Assembly: GCF_003946865.1 (NCBI RefSeq)
Contig: NZ_QXTH01000014.1
Span: 1 to 64,000, forward strand
DNA: 64,000 nt
Direction: 5' to 3'
Source: Antribacter gilvus
Lineage (GTDB): Bacteria > Actinomycetota > Actinomycetes > Actinomycetales > Cellulomonadaceae
Below the pieces are notes generated by a model. The model worked only from the letters and a program-made list of their open reading frames with translations. It was not told the origin of the DNA and searched no databases. The position numbers and the translations under genes were made by a program. Shown here piece after piece: positions 17,602 to 24,734 of this stretch (positions within the stretch are counted from its first letter, which is position 1; each line of letters starts with the position of its first letter).

Positions 17602-18936
17602 GTGGCCGCCCCGACGAGCAAGACCGGACTGACGAGCAAGATCGCGCGCGCGCTCGGCTCCTGGCCGGCGCTCTGGATCGGCTTCGCCCTGGTCCACGTG
17701 CTCCTGATCCAGCAGGCCTGGCAGTGGGAGCCGCAGATCTACGGCGACGTCGCGCTCTACGAGTGGTGGGCGCGCAACGGCCTCGACGCCGGCTGGTGGC
17801 CCGTCTTCGACGGGGAGTTCGTCTACCCGGTCGGCGCGCTCCTGCCGATCACGCTCCCGGCCCTGTGGACTCCGGACGCCGCGGGCTACAAGGTCGTGTG
17901 GACCTCGATGATCTGCATGCTGGACGCCGTCGCGTTCCTCGCCCTCGGGTCCACCGCCCCCCGGGGCCGGGTGGCCGCGTGGTCCTGGCTGGCCTTCCTC
18001 GTGGCGCTCGGCCCGATCTTCCTCGGGCGGCTCGACGGCGTCATCGCGCCGCTCATCCTGGTCTCCCTCCTGATCGCGATGCGCCACCCGGCCGTCGCCA
18101 TGGCGCTCGCCACCGTGGGCGCGTGGATCAAGATCGCCCCGGGGGCGGTCGCCGTCGCGCTCCTGGCCGTCAGCCGTCGCCCGCTGCGGGACGTCGTCCT
18201 GCCCGGCGCGGCCGTCACGGTGGTGGCCGTGGGCTGGGCACTGATCGGCGGTTCCGGCACGCGGGTCCTCGACGTGTTCGGCGAGCAGGGTGAGCGCGGC
18301 CTCCAGGTCGAGTCCGTCGCGGCGACGCCGTTCGTCGTCGCCCACCGCTGGGACCCGACGATCCTCATCGAGTACAACGAGCAGATCTTCACCTACGAGG
18401 TGCTGACCGACGCCGCCGCCCGGGTCGCCGCCGCGCTCGACGTCGCGCTGGCCGTCGCCGTGGTGCTCGTCGCCGCGCTCACCTGGTGGGCGGGCCGCCG
18501 TCGACCCGACCGCCTGCAGGAGGTGCTGCTCCTCAGCGCCGCGGCCCAGCTGCTCGCGCTCATCGTGTTCAACAAGGTGGGTTCGCCGCAGTTCATCGCC
18601 TGGATCGGGCCGCCGCTCGTGGCGGGGATCGCCCTCTCCCAGCTGCGAGGGCTCGCGTTCCTCCGCACGTGGGCGCCGCCCCTGCTGGTCGCGCTGGTGA
18701 TCGGCCGCCTGACCTTCGAGATCTTCCCCGCCCAGTACGGCGAGTTCCTCGGCGGCTGGCCCCACATGGTGTGGATCGGCGGGATCCGGAACGGTCTCAT
18801 CGTGGTGCTGTTCCTGGGCGCCGTCGTCCGGCTCGTCCAGCTCGCGCTGGCGGCCACGCCGTTCGCGCGAGTGGTCGAGGAGCCTGCGGTCGAGGAGCCT
18901 TCTCGTGCCGAGGAGCCCACCGACGCCACGCCGTGA
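17602..18936 (+). CDS. GT87-type (DUF2029) membrane mannosyltransferase-like protein
   Basis: A 444-residue integral membrane protein with about ten hydrophobic segments. An early extracytoplasmic loop carries acidic residues (EPQIYGDVALYEWWARNG), and VYPVGALLPITLPAL and RLDGVIAPLIL follow, as in polyprenyl-phosphate-dependent GT87/GT-C transferases. The C-terminal tail is Glu/Pro-rich and cytoplasmic. It is followed by two GT4 genes, suggesting assembly of a glycolipid or wall glycan. The GTG start has the weaker hexamer CAGGAT 6 nt upstream. Confidence 0.78.
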   Translation: MAAPTSKTGLTSKIARALGSWPALWIGFALVHVLLIQQAWQWEPQIYGDVALYEWWARNGLDAGWWPVFDGEFVYPVGALLPITLPALWTPDAAGYKVVWTSMICMLDAVAFLALGSTAPRGRVAAWSWLAFLVALGPIFLGRLDGVIAPLILVSLLIAMRHPAVAMALATVGAWIKIAPGAVAVALLAVSRRPLRDVVLPGAAVTVVAVGWALIGGSGTRVLDVFGEQGERGLQVESVAATPFVVAHRWDPTILIEYNEQIFTYEVLTDAAARVAAALDVALAVAVVLVAALTWWAGRRRPDRLQEVLLLSAAAQLLALIVFNKVGSPQFIAWIGPPLVAGIALSQLRGLAFLRTWAPPLLVALVIGRLTFEIFPAQYGEFLGGWPHMVWIGGIRNGLIVVLFLGAVVRLVQLALAATPFARVVEEPAVEEPSRAEEPTDATP

Positions 18937-18972
18937 CGGGCGGCGGCGGCCGGGCCTTGGCCCGCGCCCGTC
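18935..18972 (+). terminator. Hairpin after the GT87 gene
   Basis: Inverted GC-rich arms (GACGGGC... / ...GCCCGTC, with an inner GGGCC/GGCCC stem) begin at the stop codon of the GT87 gene, separating it from the next glycosyltransferase transcript. Confidence 0.5.
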
Positions 18973-19052
18973 ACCATTCTGTCGCCAGCAGTTCTCCGGT
19001 TCGCCGCCCAGAACTCCCCCAGTCGTCACCGTCGACTGGTCAAGTTTTTCTT

Positions 19053-20192
19053 GTGCGCGTAGCTATCGTGGCAGAGAGCTTCCTCCCGCAGGTCAATGGC
19101 GTCACCAACTCCGTCCTGCGTGTGCTGGAGCACCTGGAGCGGCGGGGTGACGAGGCCCTGGTGCTCGCACCGGACGCCGACTCCGGCACGGTGCCCCCCT
19201 TCGTGAGCGGCGCGCCGGTGGTAGAGCTCGGCTCCATCGGGCTGCCCGGCTACCCGGACGTGCGGCTCGTCGTCGGCAAGAAGTGGCGCACCGAGCGCAC
19301 CCTCGCGGCGTTCGCGCCGGACGTGGTGCACCTCGCGTCGCCCTTCGTCCTGGGCTGGCAGGGCGTTCTCGCCGCCGAGCAGCTGCGGCTGCCCACGGTC
19401 GCCGTCTACCAGACCGAGGTTCCCGGGTACGCGGCCCGGTACGGCCTGCCGCACCTGGAGTCGCTGCTCTGGCGACGCGTCAAGAACATCCACGAGCGGG
19501 CCACGCTCAACCTCGCTCCGTCCACCGCGACGATGGCGCACCTGGCCCGGCGTGGCATCCCCCACCTGCGGCTCTGGGGCCGCGGGGTGGACACCACCAC
19601 CTTCCACCCCCGGTTCCGCGACCCGGCGTGGCGTGCCCGGGTCGGCGCCGGCCGCGACGTGCTCGTCGGCTACGTGGGCCGCCTCGCCGCCGAGAAGCAG
19701 GTCGAGGCCCTCGCGGTGCTGGCCGACCTGCCGGGCGTGCGCCTCGTCGTCGTCGGCGACGGCCCGGAGCGCGCCGACCTGGAGGAGATCCTCCCGGACG
19801 CCCACTTCACGGGCCTGCTCCGCGGTGCCGAGCTGTCGCGCGCGATGGCGAGCCTCGACGTGTTCGTCCACCCGGGCGAGCTCGAGACGTTCGGCCAGAC
19901 CCTCCAGGAGGCGCACGCCAGCGGCGTCCCCGTCGTGGCCCCGGCAGCGGGGGGCCCGCTCGACATCGTGCGCCACTCCCACGACGGCTGGCTCTACCCG
20001 CCCGGCGACCACCAGGCCCTGCGTGGTCACGTGCTCGACCTCGTCGGCGACGAGCGCAAGCGCCAGGCGTTCGGCGAGGCCGCCCGCGAGCATGCCGCCA
20101 CCCGGTCCTGGCACGACGTGTGCGAGGACCTCGTAGGTCACTACGAGCACGCCATCCGCGTGCATGAACGGGCCGGGTCGGCGGAGGTATGA
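19053..20192 (+). CDS. GT4 glycosyltransferase (MgtA/PimB-like alpha-mannosyltransferase)
   Basis: A 379-residue GT-B enzyme. The acceptor domain begins VRVAIVAESFLPQVNGVTNS. The donor domain has GYVGRLAAEKQVE and the EX7E motif in HPGELETFGQTLQEAHASG. Overall it resembles actinobacterial GDP-mannose-dependent alpha-mannosyltransferases such as MgtA, which act on diacylglycerol or glycolipid acceptors at the membrane. The substrate is inferred. The start is a GTG; CAAGTT lies 6 nt upstream, so the mRNA may be leaderless. One base separates its stop from the next gene. Confidence 0.88.
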   Translation: MRVAIVAESFLPQVNGVTNSVLRVLEHLERRGDEALVLAPDADSGTVPPFVSGAPVVELGSIGLPGYPDVRLVVGKKWRTERTLAAFAPDVVHLASPFVLGWQGVLAAEQLRLPTVAVYQTEVPGYAARYGLPHLESLLWRRVKNIHERATLNLAPSTATMAHLARRGIPHLRLWGRGVDTTTFHPRFRDPAWRARVGAGRDVLVGYVGRLAAEKQVEALAVLADLPGVRLVVVGDGPERADLEEILPDAHFTGLLRGAELSRAMASLDVFVHPGELETFGQTLQEAHASGVPVVAPAAGGPLDIVRHSHDGWLYPPGDHQALRGHVLDLVGDERKRQAFGEAAREHAATRSWHDVCEDLVGHYEHAIRVHERAGSAEV

Positions 20193-20193
20193 C

Positions 20194-21420
20194 GTGCGGA
20201 TAGTCCACGTCGCCAACTTCTACGGGCCGCGTTCCGGAGGCATCCGCACCGCCATGCACGCCCTCGCCGCGCAGTACCTGCGGCGGGGGCACGAGCCCGT
20301 GCTCGTGGTGCCCGGCGAGCGGGCCGGGGTCGCGGTCCTGGACGGCGTCCGGGTGGTGACCGTCGCGGCGCCGCGCGTCCCGTTCAGCGGCGGCTACCGC
20401 GCCGTGACCCGCCCGGCCCAGGTCCACCGCCTGCTCGAGACGCTCCAGCCCGACCGGCTCGAGGTGAGCGACCGCACCACCCTGGTGGGCACCGGGGCGT
20501 GGGCGCACGAGGCCGGCGTGCCGTCGGTCCTCCTGCTGCACGAGCGGGTCGACGGCGTCCTCCGCGCCTTCCTGCCCGGCGGCGGGCCCGACGGGCGCAT
20601 CCGCGAGGTCGGTGCCCGCACCATGCCTCGGCTCGCCGACCGGTACAACGCGCGGACGCTCCCCCTGTACGACCGGCTGGTCGCCACCACCGGGTATGCC
20701 GCAGCCGAGGTGGAGCGGCTCCGCGCCCGCCCCGGCTGGCAGCGGTCCGGGCTGCGCCTCCCGCCGCTGCACCGCGTGCCGCTGGGGGTGGACCTCGGCC
20801 TGTTCCGCCCCGACCGGCGGTCCACCGCCGCGCGGGACGAGCTCGCGCCCCGTGGGACGGCGCTCGTCGTCGTCGCCAGCAGGCTCTCGAAGGAGAAGCG
20901 GGTCGACCTGGCCGTCGACGCCGCCGCCCAGGTGCTGCGCGACGGCCGCCCGGTCCGGCTCGTCGTGGCCGGCGCGGGACCGCTGCTCCCCGCGCTCCGC
21001 CTCCGCGCCGAGCAGGCGGGACTGCCCAACCGGTTCCTCTCGTTCGTCCCCGACCGGGAGCGGCTCGCCACGCTGCTGGCCTGCGCCGACGCCGTCGTCG
21101 CCGCCGGACCCATCGAGACCTTCGGCCTCGCGGCGCTCGAGGCGCTGGCGTCCGGCACGCCGGTGGTGTGCTCGTCCACGAGCGCGCTCCCGGAGGTCGT
21201 GGGCGAGGCCGGTGCGGCCGGCGCGCCCGAACCCGGGGCGCTGGCTCTCGCCCTGCACGACGTCCTCGACCGCGACCCCGTCGCCCGCCGGGTGACGGCC
21301 CGCGCCCGGGCCGAGCTCTTCCCGTGGGACGCCACCGGCGCGGCGATGGTCGCGCTGCACAGCCGCGCCGCGTTCGAGACGCACCTGAGCGTTCCCGAGC
21401 TCGCTGTGAGTCCGGCGTGA
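20194..21420 (+). CDS. GT4 family glycosyltransferase
   Basis: A 408-residue GT-B glycosyltransferase. VRIVHVANFYGPRSGGIRTA is the N-terminal domain, with VVASRLSKEKRVDLAVDA and the EX7E motif in GPIETFGLAALEALASGTP in the donor domain. GTG 20194 follows GGAGG. It is coupled to the preceding glycosyltransferase and to the SGNH hydrolase downstream. Its stop lies in the first of the tandem repeat junctions. Donor sugar is unknown. Confidence 0.88.
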   Translation: MRIVHVANFYGPRSGGIRTAMHALAAQYLRRGHEPVLVVPGERAGVAVLDGVRVVTVAAPRVPFSGGYRAVTRPAQVHRLLETLQPDRLEVSDRTTLVGTGAWAHEAGVPSVLLLHERVDGVLRAFLPGGGPDGRIREVGARTMPRLADRYNARTLPLYDRLVATTGYAAAEVERLRARPGWQRSGLRLPPLHRVPLGVDLGLFRPDRRSTAARDELAPRGTALVVVASRLSKEKRVDLAVDAAAQVLRDGRPVRLVVAGAGPLLPALRLRAEQAGLPNRFLSFVPDRERLATLLACADAVVAAGPIETFGLAALEALASGTPVVCSSTSALPEVVGEAGAAGAPEPGALALALHDVLDRDPVARRVTARARAELFPWDATGAAMVALHSRAAFETHLSVPELAVSPA

Positions 21421-21454
21421 TGGGGAGCCCGGCGTGATGGGGAGCCCGGCGTGA
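21421..21454 (+). repeat. Two 17-bp tandem repeats making mini-ORFs
   Basis: TGGGGAGCCCGGCGTGA is repeated at 21421-21437 and 21438-21454, with a partial copy before it. Each copy rebuilds a TGATG junction, so between the glycosyltransferase stop and the hydrolase ATG there are two five-codon ORFs (Met-Gly-Ser-Pro-Ala-stop), linked stop-to-start. Confidence 0.9.
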
Positions 21455-22299
21455 TGGTGGCCCTCGGCGACTCGATCACCGTGGGCGTCGGCGACTCGGT
21501 GGGGTCCGACGCCGTCCACGGGCCCGGCTGGGCGGCGCACCTCGCCGCCCTCCTGCGGACCGAGGCGTTCACCAACCTCGCGACCAACGGCGCCCGGGTG
21601 CGGGACGTCCGCCGCGACCAGCTCCCGCGCGCGCTCGCGCTGAGGCCGACGCTCGCCACGGTCTTCGCGGGCGGGAACGACGTGCTGCGCAGCGACTTCG
21701 ACGCCCGGGAGGTGGAGCGGGACCTGCGGGCGACGGTCACCGCCCTGCGCACAGCGGGGACCGACGTGGTGCTCGCGACCCTGCCCCGGATCGGCCTGTT
21801 CGAGCTGGCGCCCTCAGTGGTCCGCGCGGTCGTGCGACGGCGGGTCGCCGCGGTCAACGCGGCTGTGTCGACGGTCGACCCGCCGCGCCCGGGGCGCGAC
21901 CTGCCCGGCAGGCTCCTCGTCGTCGACAGCGTCGCCGCCGTCGCCCCGGCCGGGCGCGGCGCCTGGCACATCGACCGGGTGCACCCGTCGCCCGCGGGAC
22001 ACCGGCAGCTCGCTCTCACGGCCGCCGCCGCCCTGGGCGAGCCGGCCGACGTCGGGCCCGGGCTTGCCGACCGGCTCCCCGCCGCGCCGCCGCCTCCCAC
22101 GCTGCCCGAGCGGGTCGCCTGGCTCGTCACCGCCGGGGTGCCGTGGTGCGTTCGGCGGGGCGGGGACTTCCTGCCGGGCCTGGTGCGGGCCGTCGTCGCG
22201 GACCTGCGCGCGGAGCGGGAGCTCGTGAACCTCCTCGTTCACCGGCGGTACACCCGTGGGCCATCACCGCGTCCGAAGTGCGACACCCCCGAGCCCTAG
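21454..22299 (+). CDS. SGNH/GDSL-family hydrolase
   Basis: A 281-residue esterase-type protein without a signal peptide. Block I is MVALGDSITVGVGDS with the catalytic Ser, NLATNGARV is block II, FAGGNDVL is block III, and DRVHPSPAGHRQ is block V with the catalytic Asp and His. It is last in the glycosyltransferase group, so it may trim acyl groups of the same glycolipid (inference). ATG 21454 is favoured over GTG 21451 because it continues the TGATG coupling chain. The C-terminal ~70 residues are Arg/Pro-rich and unassigned. Confidence 0.85.
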   Translation: MVALGDSITVGVGDSVGSDAVHGPGWAAHLAALLRTEAFTNLATNGARVRDVRRDQLPRALALRPTLATVFAGGNDVLRSDFDAREVERDLRATVTALRTAGTDVVLATLPRIGLFELAPSVVRAVVRRRVAAVNAAVSTVDPPRPGRDLPGRLLVVDSVAAVAPAGRGAWHIDRVHPSPAGHRQLALTAAAALGEPADVGPGLADRLPAAPPPPTLPERVAWLVTAGVPWCVRRGGDFLPGLVRAVVADLRAERELVNLLVHRRYTRGPSPRPKCDTPEP

Positions 22300-22309
22300 C
22301 GTCCGGGAC

Positions 22310-24085
22310 ATGTCCCGCTCTCTGAACCTCCTCGCCGTGAGCGCGTGCGCCGGCGGCCTCGTGCTGGGCGCCTTCGCCCTGCCCGCGGCGACTGCCCTGC
22401 CCGCCGCCCCCGCCGCGGGCGGCGCGTTCATCCCCGGCGCCGGCGTCGTCGCCGACCCCGTCACCTACTCCGCCGACCGGGCCGGTCTGGCGCTGCGCCC
22501 CCTCGGCTCCTACTCCACCGGCGTGTTCGACGAGTCGTCCGCCGAGGTCGTCGCCTACCACGCCCGGAGCGAGCGCCTCTTCTCCGTGAACGCGCAGGCG
22601 GGTGAGGTGACCGTCCTCGACGTGTCCGACGTGACGGCCCCCGCCCGTCTGTTCGCGCTGCAGACCACCGGCGTGCCCGCCGCCGACGGCTCGGTGGTGC
22701 CCGACGGCGCCGTCGCCAACTCCGTCGCCGTCCGCTCGGACGGGCTCACCATCGTGGCCGTCGAGTCCCCCGACAAGGTCTCGCAGGGCTGGCTCGTCTT
22801 CTTCGACGCGGCCGGGGACGGCGCGGCGCTGGGCGCCGTCCGCGTGGGCGCGCTGCCCGACATGGTGACGGTCACGCCCGACGGCCGCACCGCCGTCGTC
22901 GCGAACGAGGGCGAGCCTGACGACGACTTCACCGTGGACCCTGAGGGCACCGTGTCCGTCGTGGCGCTGGCGCACCGCGTCGCCGCGCCTGCCCAGTCCG
23001 CCGTGCGGACCGCCGACTTCCACGCCTTCGAGGGCGACGCGCTGCCCGAGGGTGTGCGCGTGTTCGGGCCGGACGTGGCCGCGCCCGACGGCTCGCTCAC
23101 GTACCGCGTCTCGCGGAACCTCGAGCCGGAGTACGTCGCCGTCGACAAGCACTCCGGCACCGCCTACGTGGCGCTGCAGGAGGCGAACGCGGTGGCCGAG
23201 GTGGACCTCGCGTCCGCCACGGTGACCGCGATCCGGTCGCTCGGCGCGAAGGACCACTCCGTGGTGGGGCAGGGCATCGACCCGTCCGACAAGGACGGCG
23301 TCGCCGCGATCCGCGAGGTGCCCGTCCAGGGCCTCTACATGCCGGACGGCCTCACCGCCTACAGCGTGCGCGGAGAGACCTACCTCGTGTCCGCCAACGA
23401 GGGCGACGCCCGCGAGTGGGGCGACTACGCAGAGCCTGTGCGTGTGAAGAGCCTCGGCAAGAAGGGCGTCCCGCCCGTCTGCGCCGGCTCGCCGGCCGCC
23501 GGCCTGCTCGGCGACGCCGACCTCGGCCGTCTGAACGTCACCACGGCGTCCGGCCTGTCCGACGACGGCACCTGCTACGAGGAGCTGTACTCCTTCGGCA
23601 GCCGGTCGTTCTCCATCTGGACCACCGACGGCGAGCTCGTCTTCGACTCCGGCACCGAGCTCGAGGAGATCACCTCCGCCGCGCTCGGCGACGCGTTCAA
23701 CACGAACCACACCGAGACCAACTTCGAGGGCCGGTCCGACGACAAGGGTCCCGAGCCGGAGAACCTCGCGATCGGGTCCGTCGGCGGACGGACGTACGCG
23801 TTCATCGGCCTGGAGCGCGCTTCCGGTGTCGTCGTCTACGACATCAGCTCGCCCGCGCAGTCCGAGCTCGTGACCTACGTGTCGAACCGCGACTACTCCG
23901 TGTCGGTCGAGGACGCGGACGACACGTCCGCCGCGCTGTCCGCCGCCGGCGACCTCGGCCCCGAGGGCCTCGCGTTCATCCCGGCGTCCGACTCGCCGAC
24001 GCACAAGCCGCTCCTCGCCGTGGCCAACGAGGTGTCCGGCACCACGACGCTGTTCCAGGTGGACCTGGTCCGGGGGCGTGGCTGA
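22310..24085 (+). CDS. Secreted choice-of-anchor I family protein
   Basis: A 591-residue exported protein: signal peptide (about 1-30, LLAVSACAGGLVLGAFALPAA), then a beta-propeller-like domain typical of the choice-of-anchor I / alkaline-phosphatase-like group. Recognisable segments are VVANEGEPDDD, RNLEPEYVAVD, DGLTAYSVRGETYLVSANEGD, KGPEPENLAIG and ANEVSGTTTLFQ. No C-terminal anchor is visible, so it is probably released. The activity is unknown. TAGCGT lies 7 nt before ATG 22310 (leaderless), which rejects the upstream in-frame ATG at 22256. Confidence 0.88.
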   Translation: MSRSLNLLAVSACAGGLVLGAFALPAATALPAAPAAGGAFIPGAGVVADPVTYSADRAGLALRPLGSYSTGVFDESSAEVVAYHARSERLFSVNAQAGEVTVLDVSDVTAPARLFALQTTGVPAADGSVVPDGAVANSVAVRSDGLTIVAVESPDKVSQGWLVFFDAAGDGAALGAVRVGALPDMVTVTPDGRTAVVANEGEPDDDFTVDPEGTVSVVALAHRVAAPAQSAVRTADFHAFEGDALPEGVRVFGPDVAAPDGSLTYRVSRNLEPEYVAVDKHSGTAYVALQEANAVAEVDLASATVTAIRSLGAKDHSVVGQGIDPSDKDGVAAIREVPVQGLYMPDGLTAYSVRGETYLVSANEGDAREWGDYAEPVRVKSLGKKGVPPVCAGSPAAGLLGDADLGRLNVTTASGLSDDGTCYEELYSFGSRSFSIWTTDGELVFDSGTELEEITSAALGDAFNTNHTETNFEGRSDDKGPEPENLAIGSVGGRTYAFIGLERASGVVVYDISSPAQSELVTYVSNRDYSVSVEDADDTSAALSAAGDLGPEGLAFIPASDSPTHKPLLAVANEVSGTTTLFQVDLVRGRG

Positions 24086-24131
24086 CGGGTTGCCCCCCGC
24101 TCTGCCTGCTCGCCTGCTCTGCCCGCTCTGT

Positions 24132-24179
24132 CCGACGCCGGTCGGTTGCCTCCTTACGGAGGTGACCGGCCGGCGTCGG
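24132..24179 (+). terminator. Long hairpin terminator after the choice-of-anchor gene
   Basis: Arms of 22 nt (24132-24153 and 24158-24179) pair with three G-U wobbles and no mismatches around a TTAC loop, 46 nt past the stop codon. Confidence 0.8.
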
Positions 24180-24244
24180 TCGTCTGGGCGGCGGGGGGCG
24201 CTTCCGGCCGCGCGAGCGGGCTGGCGGCCGGTGAGGATCGTGGC

Positions 24245-24733
24245 ATGACTGTGCAGATCACCGTCTCCGGACCGCGCAACGGGCCCCAGCAGGACCACGA
24301 CAATGCCTACGCCGTGGGCCGGCTCCTCGCCCTGGCAGGGGCAGTGGTGGTGACCGGCGGCGGGCCCGGGGTGATGGAGGCCGCGTGCGCGGGGGCGCGC
24401 GACGCTGGTGGGACGACGCTCGGGATCCTCGCCGCGGCGACGCCGACCGAGGCGAACCCGTACGTCGACGTGGTGGTTCCGACGGGTATGGGCGAGGGAC
24501 GGAACGCCATCGTCGTGGCGTCGGGGCAGGCGATGATCGTCGTGGGCGGGTCCTGGGGAACGCTGAGCGAGGTGGGGCTTGCGATGCGCCGCGGGATCCC
24601 GGTGGTGACCGTCGGCGGTTGGCACCTGCGCGGCGCGGACGGCCAGCCCCTGCCCGACGCCCCACCCACCGCCGACACCCCGCAGGAGGCGGTGGACATT
24701 GTGCTGGCTGCGCTGCGCGGGAAGGCCGGTTAG
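24245..24733 (+). CDS. LOG/TIGR00725-type nucleotide-binding protein
   Basis: A 162-residue Rossmann-like protein of the SLOG superfamily. VVTGGGPGVMEAACAGARDAGG (first 20 residues shown by its GGGPGVMEA core) and VVGGSWGTLSEVGLAMRRG match the TIGR00725 / 'lysine decarboxylase-like' group. Members bind nucleotides and sometimes cleave nucleoside monophosphates; the PGGxGTxxE motif of true LOG enzymes is here GGSWGTLSE. Activity is unproven. GAGGAT lies 6 nt before the ATG, a weak leaderless-type hexamer. Confidence 0.82.
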   Translation: MTVQITVSGPRNGPQQDHDNAYAVGRLLALAGAVVVTGGGPGVMEAACAGARDAGGTTLGILAAATPTEANPYVDVVVPTGMGEGRNAIVVASGQAMIVVGGSWGTLSEVGLAMRRGIPVVTVGGWHLRGADGQPLPDAPPTADTPQEAVDIVLAALRGKAG

Positions 24734-24734
24734 C

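Noticed and set aside
17886-19029. The long minus-strand frame extending mntH upstream to 19,029
   Set aside because: Residues before the Nramp domain are low-complexity Arg/Glu/Gly/Asp shadow of the GT87 gene. A good Shine-Dalgarno and GTG at 17,502 mark the real start.
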